NCBI GenBank assembly: GCA_002395085.1
Contig: DGVV01000122.1
Location: 1-17,908 of the forward strand
Source of the DNA: Ruminococcus sp. UBA4275
GTDB lineage: Bacteria > Bacillota > Clostridia > Oscillospirales > Ruminococcaceae
DNA length: 17,908 bases
Reading direction: 5' to 3'
In this document: positions 1 through 6,787 of the stretch, in pieces
Layout of the letters: each line of letters begins with the position of its first letter
Position numbering within the stretch: position 1 is the first letter of the stretch
Position numbers and translations under genes: made by a program
Notes under the pieces: generated by a model
What the model was told of the DNA's origin: nothing
Seen by the model: only the letters and a program-made list of their open reading frames with translations
The model's database searches: none

Positions 1-19
1 ACACTTTATCTACAAGCTG

Positions 20-50
20 AAACAGCAGGACGTTGCAGTCCTGCTGTTTT
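20..50 (+). terminator. Rho-independent terminator of a gene left of the window
   Basis: An 11-bp perfect stem (20-30 with 39-49, core ACAGCAGGA/TCCTGCTGT) encloses an 8-nt loop and ends in a T-run. It lies just before the ribosome binding site of the next gene, so it probably ends a + strand transcript that starts outside the window. The T-tract is short. Confidence 0.6.
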
Positions 51-80
51 GCTTCGATCAGGAACGGAGGTATCCCACTT

Positions 81-818
81 ATGAGCCACCAGTTTTCCCG
101 CACAGAATTACTCCTCGGCAGCGCGGCAATGTCGCAGCTTGCCAAAGCCCGTGTCGCAGTATTCGGCATCGGCGGCGTCGGCGGACACGTCACAGAGGCA
201 CTCGCCCGCAGCGGCATCGGCGCACTCGATCTCATCGACAGCGATACCGTCTCCCTCACCAATCTCAACCGCCAGATCATCGCGCTGCACAGCACCGTGG
301 GACAGTATAAGGTGGATGTCGCCGCAGCGCGCGTCCGGGACATCAATCCGGAAATCGCCGTTCAGGCGCACCGCTGTTTTTATCTGCCGGAAACCGCCGG
401 TCAGTTTGATTTTTCGCAGTATGATTTTGTCGTAGACGCCATTGACACCGTGAAAGGCAAGCTGGAGATCATCATGCAGTGCCGCGAAGCCGGTGTACCG
501 GTCATCTCTGCGATGGGCGCGGGCAATAAGCTGGACCCGACTGCATTCCGCATTGCTGACATCAGCAAAACGAGTGTCTGCCCGCTTGCCCGCGTGATGC
601 GTTATGAGCTGAAAAAACGCGGTGTGCGGAATGTCAAGGTGGTTTACTCCGAGGAAACGCCCGTACAGCCCTGCGGCACAACCGATGAGGATGCAGGAAT
701 GCGGCGCAGTCTGCCCGGTTCAACCGCCTTTGCGCCTTCCGTCATGGGGCTGATCATTGCAGGCGAGGTCATCAAGGAGCTTGCAGGCATTTACACCAAG
801 CGCAGCATCCCGCGGTGA
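81..818 (+). CDS. tcdA: tRNA threonylcarbamoyladenosine dehydratase (ThiF/HesA family, TcdA-like)
   Basis: An E1-like adenylating enzyme of 245 residues. Family members of this type (TcdA/CsdL) use ATP to cyclise t6A at position 37 of ANN-decoding tRNAs to ct6A in the cytoplasm. Seen: a Rossmann nucleotide-binding loop GIGGVGGH at residues 29-36, an IDSD segment at 52-55 ending the next strand, the family NLNRQ motif at 61-65, DAID at 119-122, a VCPLA segment near 166-170 and the C-terminal PSVMGLIIAGEV helix. The ATG at 81 is preferred because GGAGG (66-70) lies 10 nt upstream. An in-frame ATG at 33 sits inside the upstream terminator hairpin and has no ribosome site. MoeB or ThiF proper are less likely because no CxxC zinc pairs are visible. 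The exact substrate is inferred from family resemblance. Confidence 0.88.
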   Translation: MSHQFSRTELLLGSAAMSQLAKARVAVFGIGGVGGHVTEALARSGIGALDLIDSDTVSLTNLNRQIIALHSTVGQYKVDVAAARVRDINPEIAVQAHRCFYLPETAGQFDFSQYDFVVDAIDTVKGKLEIIMQCREAGVPVISAMGAGNKLDPTAFRIADISKTSVCPLARVMRYELKKRGVRNVKVVYSEETPVQPCGTTDEDAGMRRSLPGSTAFAPSVMGLIIAGEVIKELAGIYTKRSIPR

Positions 819-839
819 AGCAGCGATACCTTTTTCTGC

Positions 840-881
840 AAACTGAGCGGAGAACCCGATCACAGGTTCTCCGCTCAGTTT
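840..881 (+). terminator. Terminator hairpin between convergent genes
   Basis: A 17-bp perfect stem (840-856 with 865-881) with an 8-nt loop lies 22 nt after the tcdA stop. The + strand is followed by a moderately T-rich stretch (TTTGTTCTG). The minus side lacks a T-tract, so it acts mainly for tcdA but may also limit read-through from the convergent nicotinamidase gene. Confidence 0.75.
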
Positions 882-897
882 GTTCTGCAAATCTGTT

Positions 898-1431
898 TTA
901 CTCCACGATCATCTGGCACGCCTGCATGGCACGGAGCGCATTCTCATGACTCTCCGGCGTAACGCCCGCGCAGCATCCCTGAATGATCTTCACCGGCACT
1001 TCCGGAAACGCCGCCTTCAGAATCATCGCATTCGAGATGACGCAAATATCCGTGCAGACACCGATCACGCGGATCTCATCCAGCGGGAAGGTCTCCGGAT
1101 CTGTGAACAATTCCGGCAGCCCGATTGCGCCGAAGGTGTTTTTCTCCACATAGAATGCGTTTTCACCGAGGGCATCGCGCACCTCCGGGCAGAGTTCCCA
1201 GCCGTCGCTGTCCTTGATGCAATGCGGCACGGGCAGAAATTTGCCCTCCTGCGTATTCAGATAATCCGGAAAATGGGTATCCAGCGTCGCGATGACCAGC
1301 CCGTCGGGTTCTTCCGCACGGAATCTGCGGATCTCCTCCGCAACCGGTTCTACAACCGCTGCCGTCTGCGGATTGCCGAGAACGCCGGTCGTAAAGTCCT
1401 TCTGCATATCAATGACAATGAGCGCTTTCAT
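898..1431 (-). CDS. Nicotinamidase-like cysteine hydrolase (isochorismatase family)
   Basis: A cytoplasmic isochorismatase-fold hydrolase of 177 residues, most likely converting nicotinamide to nicotinate plus ammonia for NAD salvage. Seen: the N-terminal strand with catalytic Asp8 in IDMQKDF, DTH at 51-53 (metal-site type residues), PHCI at 69-72 followed by DGWEL as in nicotinamidases, Lys97 in EKNTFGA, and nucleophile Cys130 in the GVCTDICV motif. Asp8/Lys97/Cys130 form the family catalytic triad. The ATG has a strong AAAGGAG site 6 nt upstream. It is the last gene of a minus-strand unit behind a 58-residue protein (76-bp gap, no promoter seen) and an NrtR-like Nudix protein, and that context supports an NAD role. 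Other isochorismatase-family amidases use similar motifs, so the substrate is inferred. Confidence 0.85.
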   Translation of the reverse strand: MKALIVIDMQKDFTTGVLGNPQTAAVVEPVAEEIRRFRAEEPDGLVIATLDTHFPDYLNTQEGKFLPVPHCIKDSDGWELCPEVRDALGENAFYVEKNTFGAIGLPELFTDPETFPLDEIRVIGVCTDICVISNAMILKAAFPEVPVKIIQGCCAGVTPESHENALRAMQACQMIVE

Positions 1432-1507
1432 GGTAAACTCCTTTCACGGGTGCTGCCCGTTTGGTATCTGTGCGCCGATGCAGGCGCTGCCTGTCTGTAA
1501 ACTTCTG

Positions 1508-1684
1508 TCAGATCATGTGCCGCAGGATGCGTCCGACGCCGCGGCGCATTTCACGTTTGATCGTTTTTCCTGCGATTCGTTTGACGGCACGTTCTGCGAT
1601 GTCAGAGGCGATCTGTCCGGTGATCTCCTCCACAACCTTCTGCCCGATTTTACGGACAATTCTTCTTGTGATCGGGTTACTCAT
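1508..1684 (-). CDS. Small basic hypothetical protein, translationally coupled to the Nudix gene
   Basis: A 58-residue protein rich in Arg, Lys and Ile (RRIVRKIG..., IKREMRRGVGRILRH) with an amphipathic helical look and no membrane segment. Its ATG overlaps the stop of the upstream Nudix gene in the 8-nt sequence ATGAGTAA, and an AAAGGA ribosome site sits 8 nt before it, so translational coupling is likely. It lies between the NrtR-like gene and the nicotinamidase gene on the same strand. I do not recognise a family. Support for it being real is the overlap, the ribosome site and the operon position. It could bind nucleic acid, but nothing proves that. Confidence 0.6.
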   Translation of the reverse strand: MSNPITRRIVRKIGQKVVEEITGQIASDIAERAVKRIAGKTIKREMRRGVGRILRHMI

Positions 1685-2444
1685 GGGAATCATCCTTTCT
1701 GCGGTAAAGTTTTGCAGTACGGTGCGCAGCCGCTTCACTGTAGAATTCGGTCTCCGTAATCGCACTGCCCATTTTCTTGCGGAAATTCTGCGGGGAAGTA
1801 TGCCTGCCGGTGATACTCTCATAGGGCTGCTGCAAATCTGAAATCGCAAACAGCGGCGGCATGAGATCAAAGATAAGATCCTCGTGCAGCACAGCCTTTC
1901 GCAGATGCAGGAAGGCATCCCGCAGAATCTGTGCATGATCGAAAGCGAGGACATTCGGCGCTGCAATGCCGTTTGCATAGTGCAGGGTAATGTCTGTTCC
2001 GCCGCCGGTGAGGGTGATGGTTTCGCGGTCTGTGCCGGTGATGTAGTCAAATTGCAGCCATCTTGCAGCAGCGGCATCGGAATCCTGCGCGGTGGAAAGC
2101 TGTACGGTGCGGGTGAGGGCGAGGAAGGCGCATGAGATGATCCAGCCGCGCGGGTCGCGATCAGGTTCGCTGTAGGTTTGCAGCGGGATCAGCCGCGGCT
2201 GTGTGACGCCTGCCTCCTCCAGCAGTTCCCTCTGCGCTGCCTGCGAGACGGTCTCGCCGCGCCGGAGAAAGCCGCCGGGGAGCGCATAAGCCCCGCAGAA
2301 AGGCGGTTCACCGCGCTGAATCAGCAGCACTTTCAGGATGCGCTGCCGCAGACTTTTGCGGTCAGCAGGGGTGAGGGTATCCACACCGAACACCACAGCA
2401 TCAACCGCAACGGAAGGTCTGTCATAGGAATCGGGTGTCGGCAT
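1677..2444 (-). CDS. NrtR-like Nudix hydrolase / winged-helix NAD-metabolism regulator
   Basis: A 255-residue protein with an N-terminal Nudix fold and a C-terminal region that looks like the winged helix of the NrtR family. NrtR proteins bind ADP-ribose-type NAD metabolites and control NAD biosynthesis genes. Seen: the full Nudix signature GX5EX7REUXEEXGU at residues 58-80 (G58, E64, R72, E73, E76, E77, G79), preceded by RPSVAVDAVVFGVD and LLIQRGEPP, both typical of this family. About residues 170-235 carry PLFAISDLQQPYE and NFRKKM, the DNA-binding-like part. The ATG at 2444 has AAAGGCGGTG just upstream and follows the promoter at 2497-2525. Longer in-frame starts lie within or upstream of the promoter. 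The Nudix box is intact, so hydrolysis of ADP-ribose is also possible. The nicotinamidase two genes downstream supports the NAD assignment. Confidence 0.8.
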   Translation of the reverse strand: MPTPDSYDRPSVAVDAVVFGVDTLTPADRKSLRQRILKVLLIQRGEPPFCGAYALPGGFLRRGETVSQAAQRELLEEAGVTQPRLIPLQTYSEPDRDPRGWIISCAFLALTRTVQLSTAQDSDAAAARWLQFDYITGTDRETITLTGGGTDITLHYANGIAAPNVLAFDHAQILRDAFLHLRKAVLHEDLIFDLMPPLFAISDLQQPYESITGRHTSPQNFRKKMGSAITETEFYSEAAAHRTAKLYRRKDDSHE

Positions 2445-2496
2445 CGCATCACCGCCTTTCATAGTAACCAAAAGTTCCGAAGTTCTGATTGGCATT

Positions 2497-2525
2497 ATTA
2501 TAGCACATTCGGAGCGGTTTGTCAA
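2497..2525 (-). promoter_or_regulatory. Sigma-A promoter of the NrtR-like/nicotinamidase operon
   Basis: On the minus strand, TTGACA (2525-2520), a 17-nt spacer and TATAAT (2502-2497), with TGTGC directly before the -10. Transcription should start near 2490, about 46 nt before the ATG at 2444. The match is consensus-perfect, so a repressor could control it, but I find no clear palindromic operator here. Confidence 0.85.
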
Positions 2526-2611
2526 GGGGTTTTCCGTTAAAATTTCCTTTCGCGGGCAGCGCCAAGCCAATATAGAACTTCAGCAAATTGCCGGCGCGCC
2601 GCCGCCTGCTG

Positions 2612-2650
2612 AAAAAAAGCGCCTGAAACGCGAGGGTATGCGCTTCAGGC
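2612..2650 (-). terminator. Rho-independent terminator of the ABC transporter gene
   Basis: Read on the minus strand, GCCTGAAGCGC pairs with GCGTTTCAGGC (2650-2640 with 2631-2621, one G-T pair) and is followed by GC and seven Ts (2618-2612). It lies 66 nt past the ABC transporter stop and upstream of the NrtR-like operon promoter, so the two units are separately transcribed. Confidence 0.85.
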
Positions 2651-2715
2651 TGAGTAAAAGGAAGTATTACAATGTAGGAACAAGCGTAATCATGCGGATG
2701 CGCCGAAGCTGCGCA

Positions 2716-5493
2716 TCATTTATCGCGGATTGCGTCAATCGGCCGCTTGGATGCGATCCGATACACAGGCAGGAAGCTCGATACCGCCGCGATTGCAATA
2801 CTCAGCAGCGCAAGCAGAATCACCTGACGCGCACCAAAATGCAGCACTGTAATCAGAATACCGAATTCGCGCCGCACGAAATAGTTAATCACAACCACAC
2901 CAAGCGCTGTCAGAGCCGACGAGATCACGAAATTGATCATCGCAATCACAAAGCTCTCCGAGAAGAAGATCCGGAAAACATCCGCCGAACGCGAACCAAT
3001 CGCGCGGAGAATGCCGATCTCCTGCCGCTTGTAGTGGATACTGGTTGTAATGAAATTCGCCATCAACAGCGCGGCAAACACCGCAAAGCCGATACCGAGA
3101 TACAGGAACACGCGGGCTACCATGTGCAAGCCCTCATTCACCGTATCCAGCTCAAATACAACTGCATGGTTGATCTGATAGCGCTCCGCAACCGAATCGC
3201 CGTCGCGGTAGCAGTAGCGGACAATATTATTCACGCCGGAACGGTCTTCCGGCATCGCACCGACAATGCTGTCGTAGACGCCTTCGCGGTCTGCAATAAG
3301 CTTATCCGCATAGTAATCCGAGACCACGGCAGCCGGTGCATAAGCACTCTTGGGCTTGACAAAGCCGACAATCTGACTGGGATGCTCCTCATGCTGATAG
3401 TTGTCCGTCTCAGCGTCCCATTTGCCGTAATGAAGCTGCCAGTTGCCGTTGAGCTTCTCAAACATGGCATTAAGGTTTTCCGCAGTAGCTTCCTTTTTGC
3501 CGTCCCGCAGATCGCGGAACAAATCCTCCGTTACTTCCGGCAGCTTTTCGCCGTCCATATAGAGGTCTTCAAAATTGATAATAATATCATTCTGTTCCAG
3601 CGTTTTCTTTTCGCCGTCCAGCCAGATGATCTGATCTGCCGGAATCCGGTCAAGCGTGGTGACATACTGCGCATTGAAACCGGCATAATAATTCGCTTTG
3701 GTTTCCAGATTCACGCCGATATTCGCCATGCCGGTGGTGTAAATGTTCGGGTTTGCAGCGATCATTTCCTGCACCTTGCCCGGCCCGACCATTGCACAGC
3801 CGGAGAGCGAATAATTCGTGCTGATGTTGAATTCGCGGTTCAGCATATGATTGACCAGCTCATCCGCGACGTCCTCATTGAAGGAGACATTTGCCAGTCT
3901 TTCGTAGCGGGAGAGGTCAAAGTCAGTATCAAGGACTGCGGTGACTGTATAGTCCACACCCATCAGCCGGATAACCTTGCCAAGCATCCCGACCGGAGAT
4001 GTAATCTTCTGCGGCTTTGCAGAAGCCGATGCTTTCGGCGGCAGATAGCCCGCCTTGACGAATGTATCCGCCAGCACCGCGCTGATTGCAATTTCATTCT
4101 TCGAGCCGTCAGGCAGCTTACCGCCGACGAGCTTGAATTGCTGATCCCGGAGTGTCTGCTCCGTGATCTCAGAAAATCCGCAGAAATGCGAGAAATATGC
4201 GCTGTAAGGTCCTTTGGAGAATTCATACTCCGCGCCGTACTGGCTGTCGAAGCTGAGGTCTGCGCCGTTGGGGATGAAGATACCCGTCATCTGAATGCCG
4301 GTCTCCTCCTCCACCGCTTTGAGCTGCTCCTCCGAGATTTTGATTCCGTCTGTATTCCACCATGAGTTCATGCCCTTGCCCATGCGCTCTGCGCGGTTCA
4401 TGGAGATGTATCCGACATCACTGTCAATGAGCGAATCGGTACAGGTGCGGATATGGTCATACGAACTGAACGTATCCACCAGCGAAAACAGCGTGAACGC
4501 CGCGCAGGAGAGCAGGATCGTCATGACCAGACGGAACTTTTTATGCTTTAAGCTGCTGCTTCCGATTCTGAATGCACTTTTCATCGGCAGCTTGGATTTG
4601 ATGAGTTTGAAATCAGAGCCGTCCTGCACAGGAATCACAGATGTATCGGTATCGCGGAACTGCTGCGCGCTTGCAGGGAGCATCAGCGATGCGCCGCTGC
4701 GGAGCTGATCGAGATAGGCATTGATCTGTGCGCGGTCTTCCTCCGTGAGGTGATATTCCGCGGGGATTTCGATGCTGGTCTGCCGGAAAACGAGTTTTTT
4801 CTCAGCGCCGTCCGCATTGCGGACTGCTTCCACATCGCGGATGACTTTGCCGTCTGCCATCTCAATGATGCGGTCAGCGTACTGTTCTGCGTACTCGCGG
4901 TCATGCGAAACGATGATAACGAGTTTCTCCGCAGAAAGCTTCTTGAGCGTATCGAGTACCTGTCTGCCGGTAGCGGAATCAAGTGCGCCGGTAGGCTCAT
5001 CCGCCATGATAATCTCCGGATTTTTGACCAGCGCACGGGCAATCGCGACGCGCTGCTTCTGACCGCCGGAAAGTTCATTGGGCTTGCGGCTGCCAAAGCC
5101 ATCGAGATCGACCATTTTGAGGATGCGGTTCAGTTCTTCATCCGCTGCGCTTTTGCCCTGCAATTCGAGTGCGAGTGCGATGTTTGCACCGACGGTGAAT
5201 TCTTCGAGTACATTGTACTCCTGAAAGATAAATCCAACGTAAGTATTGCGGTAGCTGTCGAATCGCTGCTGGTCAAAATCCTTGGAGGAGATACCTTTAA
5301 TGATGATCTCGCCGGAATCGTACTGATCGAGACCGCCGAGGAGATTCAGCATAGTGGATTTGCCGCTGCCGGATTTGCCTAGCAGAAACACCATGCCTTT
5401 CTCAGGAAAGCGCAGGGAGATATGGTCAATTGCTGTGACGGGTACACCCTTTTTTGGCGTGTACGTTTTACATAGATCTTTTGTTTCTAACAT
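2716..5493 (-). CDS. Fused ATP-binding/permease ABC transporter (MacB/FtsX-type)
   Basis: A 925-residue half-transporter with both parts in one chain. The ATPase domain (1-230) has Walker A GKSGSGKS at 39-46, Q-loop Gln91, signature LSGGQ at 141-145, Walker B IIMADEP at 161-167 and H-loop His197. An MacB/FtsX-type permease follows: a first membrane span at about 322-341, a large extracytoplasmic domain of about 450 residues, then three spans near 796-818, 848-872 and 890-910, with the conserved EIGILRAIGS at 825-834 after the second span. Such type VII transporters do not necessarily move substrate across the inner membrane. They act in peptide resistance, lipoprotein handling or mechanical signalling, and no substrate can be named here. 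ATG at 5493 is chosen for the GGAGGGGAAAGGG site directly upstream. The gene is monocistronic, between its own promoter and terminator. Confidence 0.9.
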   Translation of the reverse strand: MLETKDLCKTYTPKKGVPVTAIDHISLRFPEKGMVFLLGKSGSGKSTMLNLLGGLDQYDSGEIIIKGISSKDFDQQRFDSYRNTYVGFIFQEYNVLEEFTVGANIALALELQGKSAADEELNRILKMVDLDGFGSRKPNELSGGQKQRVAIARALVKNPEIIMADEPTGALDSATGRQVLDTLKKLSAEKLVIIVSHDREYAEQYADRIIEMADGKVIRDVEAVRNADGAEKKLVFRQTSIEIPAEYHLTEEDRAQINAYLDQLRSGASLMLPASAQQFRDTDTSVIPVQDGSDFKLIKSKLPMKSAFRIGSSSLKHKKFRLVMTILLSCAAFTLFSLVDTFSSYDHIRTCTDSLIDSDVGYISMNRAERMGKGMNSWWNTDGIKISEEQLKAVEEETGIQMTGIFIPNGADLSFDSQYGAEYEFSKGPYSAYFSHFCGFSEITEQTLRDQQFKLVGGKLPDGSKNEIAISAVLADTFVKAGYLPPKASASAKPQKITSPVGMLGKVIRLMGVDYTVTAVLDTDFDLSRYERLANVSFNEDVADELVNHMLNREFNISTNYSLSGCAMVGPGKVQEMIAANPNIYTTGMANIGVNLETKANYYAGFNAQYVTTLDRIPADQIIWLDGEKKTLEQNDIIINFEDLYMDGEKLPEVTEDLFRDLRDGKKEATAENLNAMFEKLNGNWQLHYGKWDAETDNYQHEEHPSQIVGFVKPKSAYAPAAVVSDYYADKLIADREGVYDSIVGAMPEDRSGVNNIVRYCYRDGDSVAERYQINHAVVFELDTVNEGLHMVARVFLYLGIGFAVFAALLMANFITTSIHYKRQEIGILRAIGSRSADVFRIFFSESFVIAMINFVISSALTALGVVVINYFVRREFGILITVLHFGARQVILLALLSIAIAAVSSFLPVYRIASKRPIDAIRDK

Positions 5494-5560
5494 GAAACCC
5501 TTTCCCCTCCGGTATCTATTTTTGCCGCTGCGGTATTTCACCCTGCCGCCCGGCACATTC

Positions 5561-5573
5561 CGTTCCCGGAACG
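5561..5573. promoter_or_regulatory. Palindrome at the ABC transporter transcription start (candidate operator)
   Basis: CGTTCC-C-GGAACG is a perfect 6+1+6 inverted repeat starting 5 nt downstream of the predicted -10. It would lie over the transcription start, a usual repressor position. No cognate regulator is encoded next to it. Confidence 0.45.
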
Positions 5574-5578
5574 ATTTT

Positions 5579-5590
5579 ATTATAGCAGAA
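5579..5590 (-). promoter_or_regulatory. Extended -10 promoter of the ABC transporter gene
   Basis: The minus strand reads TGCTATAAT with TATAAT at 5584-5579 and the TGC extension just upstream. The expected -35 position (5607-5602, TAGTAT) is poor, so the extended -10 or an activator must compensate. Transcription should start near 5572, about 80 nt before the ATG. Confidence 0.55.
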
Positions 5591-5712
5591 AAAAGATGAA
5601 GATACTAGTGGCGAAACCTTTAAGAATTCATGAAAGTGAAGCGAAAAAAAACAAGCTCTCAGGTGAAAAAAACAGCAGCTCAAAAAAATTTCCGGATTTT
5701 TTCAAAAAGGGG

Positions 5713-5741
5713 TTGACAAACCAAAAGAAATGTGCTATAAT
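5713..5741 (+). promoter_or_regulatory. Sigma-A promoter of the first tRNA-Val
   Basis: TTGACA at 5713-5718, a 17-nt spacer and TATAAT at 5736-5741, with TGTGC before the -10. The tRNA starts 12 nt after the -10. Confidence 0.9.
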
Positions 5742-5753
5742 ATACACTGTTGT

Positions 5754-5827
5754 GAGGGTGTAGCTCAGTTGGTTAGAGTACCTGCTTGACATGCAGGGGG
5801 TCATCGGTTCAAGTCCGCTCATCCTCA
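5754..5827 (+). tRNA. tRNA-Val (anticodon GAC), copy 1
   Basis: A 74-nt cloverleaf. The acceptor stem is GAGGGTG/CATCCTC (one G-U pair), the D-arm is GCTC/GAGT and the anticodon stem is CCTGC/GCAGG around loop TTGACAT, giving anticodon GAC (valine, GUC/GUU codons). The variable loop is GGGTC and the T-arm is ATCGG-TTCAAGT-CCGCT. The T-stem has a U50-C64 mismatch. The discriminator base is A and CCA is not encoded. The gene is flanked by its own promoter and terminator. Identical in sequence to copy 2. Confidence 0.95.
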
Positions 5828-5832
5828 TCCGG

Positions 5833-5865
5833 ACGCTTCGGTATGAAAATACCGGAGCGTTTTTC
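5833..5865 (+). terminator. Terminator of tRNA-Val copy 1
   Basis: ACGCTTCGGTAT and ATACCGGAGCGT (5833-5844, 5849-5860) form a 12-bp stem with one T-G pair and a GAAA tetraloop, followed by TTTTC. Confidence 0.85.
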
Positions 5866-5901
5866 ATTATTGCGCAGAAGGAAAATGCTTGTTATCAGGG
5901 C

Positions 5902-5930
5902 TTGACAAATCCAAAGAAATATGCTATAAT
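5902..5930 (+). promoter_or_regulatory. Sigma-A promoter of the second tRNA-Val
   Basis: TTGACA at 5902-5907, a 17-nt spacer and TATAAT at 5925-5930. It closely resembles the first tRNA promoter, which shows that the whole transcription unit was duplicated. Confidence 0.9.
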
Positions 5931-5942
5931 ACATATCGTTGT

Positions 5943-6016
5943 GAGGGTGTAGCTCAGTTGGTTAGAGTACCTGCTTGACATGCAGGGGGTCATCGGTTCA
6001 AGTCCGCTCATCCTCA
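5943..6016 (+). tRNA. tRNA-Val (anticodon GAC), copy 2
   Basis: Same 74 nt as copy 1, 189 bp downstream, with anticodon GAC, the same T-stem U-C mismatch and no encoded CCA. The surrounding promoter and terminator are slightly diverged from copy 1, so this is an older tandem duplication and not a recent repeat. The foreign element begins about 110 bp downstream but does not use the tRNA 3' end as its attachment site. Confidence 0.95.
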
Positions 6017-6021
6017 TCCAG

Positions 6022-6052
6022 ACGCTCCGGTATGAAAATACCGGAGCGTTTC
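6022..6052 (+). terminator. Terminator hairpin of tRNA-Val copy 2
   Basis: ACGCTCCGGTAT and ATACCGGAGCGT (6022-6033, 6038-6049) form a perfect 12-bp stem with a GAAA tetraloop. The T-tract is only TTTC, weaker than after copy 1. Confidence 0.75.
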
Positions 6053-6055
6053 AGT

Positions 6056-6136
6056 CTGTCGAGAAACCTACGAAGATCGAAAATAAAAGTTTTGATCAAA
6101 CTTTTTCAAAAGTTTGCGGAGTCCAGAGGCAGAGCC
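6056..6136. repeat. Left half of a host intergenic repeat split by the integrative element
   Basis: The stretch begins with CTGTCGAGAAA, runs through the inverted sequence AAAGTTTTGATCAAACTTT and ends with TCCAGAGGCAGAGCC. Its continuation (TCTGGTCGCTCGCCG...) is found at 13833. Joined, the halves give the hairpin CCAGAGGC-AGA-GCCTCTGG. Clostridial intergenic repeats with a comparable GGGCAGAGCCC-type hairpin are known to me from memory. Copy number in this genome cannot be seen here. Confidence 0.55.
6128..6136 (+). repeat. Candidate attL core (GGCAGAGCC)
   Basis: A nine-base direct repeat of 13824-13832. The sequence to its left (TCCAGA) is host and to its right (CCTCACCCAG) is element, judged from hairpin restoration across the junction. 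Confidence 0.65.
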
Positions 6137-6413
6137 CCTCACCCAGCTCAAATGTGAAAATATCCTAAATACGCGAATTTCAAGCAGGCACAAAAGTTTT
6201 CTATTGATTCTACTGAAAAAATATTCCGTATTCAGAAAGATTTTTCTGTATTTTGAAGCGTTTTGCAGGCGCAGTTCCCACGCAGGTTCCCATGACGAGT
6301 TCCCACAACCCGCATACACTAGCCCTCATCGTCATGCGAAAATCTGCGTAAATACTGACATTATACAAGAAGCATCGAAGATGAGATAGTTCCCACAAAA
6401 ATACGTTCTTTTT
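6137..6413. other. Non-coding left end of the element
   Basis: No reading frame here has a ribosome site or plausible composition. It contains TAAATACGC (6166-6174, the inverted partner of 13790-13798), the GTTCCCA repeats, and AT-rich runs near 6195-6250. It probably serves as the recombination arm region. Confidence 0.5.
6274..6395 (+). repeat. GTTCCCA direct repeats (candidate integrase arm sites)
   Basis: GTTCCCA occurs at 6274-6280, 6286-6292, 6299-6305 and 6389-6395, always on the + strand. The first three are spaced 12 and 13 bp apart. The same motif reappears beside the right end at 13746 (GTTCCCT) and 13757. Direct heptamer-like repeats inside both ends are a usual layout for arm-type binding sites of tyrosine integrases. 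The assignment is inference. Confidence 0.5.
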
Positions 6414-6450
6414 AAGGGCAGCATTTCCGAATGCTGCCCTTATTGTTTTC
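6414..6450 (+). terminator. Strong terminator hairpin inside the left end
   Basis: AAGGGCAGCATT and AATGCTGCCCTT (6414-6425, 6430-6441) pair perfectly over 12 bp with a TCCG tetraloop and are followed by ATTGTTTT. No + strand gene ends here, so it may insulate the element from transcription coming from the tRNA side, or end an unrecognised small RNA. Confidence 0.7.
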
Positions 6451-6787
6451 TGTCCCCATGAGTTCTTTTATTGACATTCCTGTGAAAATGTATTGTTCAT
6501 AAGAAAGCTCTGCGTAATTATCTTTTTTGTTTGAAAATGCCGCAAACCGCATTTTTCAACCATTACCATCATATAACTCTTGTTACTCGGTGTGCTTTAT
6601 CGTAAATTGAATGCTCCGAAGCCGTACTAAATTTGCAATGTATTTAAATTTAACAAATAGAAATAAAAACATTATACGCCCACTAACCATATAGTGAGCG
6701 CATTGTTTAGCTATACCTTTTTGAAAAACGGAATCCATTTTTATAATGTTGACATTTTGTATGCTATTATAAAGCTATCTAGCTGAA
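6442..6787. other. AT-rich intergenic stretch without a gene
   Basis: About 345 bp with no supported gene. It holds an imperfect inverted repeat TTGAAAATGC/GCATTTTTCAA (6531-6540, 6549-6559), without a T-tract, and the hairpin at 6677-6700. A TTGACA at 6748 has no correctly spaced -10. Confidence 0.5.
6661..6700 (-). terminator. Probable terminator of the XRE regulator gene
   Basis: CGCCCACTA and TAGTGAGCG (6677-6685, 6692-6700) pair with one mismatch around a 6-nt loop. On the minus strand the hairpin is followed after about 8 nt by TTTTTATTT. It lies 88 nt beyond the stop of the regulator gene. The long gap before the T-run makes it moderate. Confidence 0.45.

Noticed and set aside
2592..2601. 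CGGCGCGCCG palindrome beside the ABC transporter terminator
   Set aside because: A short GC-only palindrome downstream of a terminator and away from promoter elements. No function can be supported.
2638..4365. 575-codon + strand open frame
   Set aside because: It is antisense to the ABC transporter gene, lacks family motifs and is rich in Arg, His, Cys and Ile, as expected from the complement of a GC-rich gene.
5943..6016. tRNA-Val 3' end as attachment site of the element
   Set aside because: I find no second copy of the tRNA 3' sequence near the integrase. The split hairpin at 6128 and 13824 explains the junctions better.
6114..6389. 91-codon + strand open frame at the left end of the element
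   Set aside because: It crosses the att core and the GTTCCCA repeats, has no ribosome site and has an unlikely composition.
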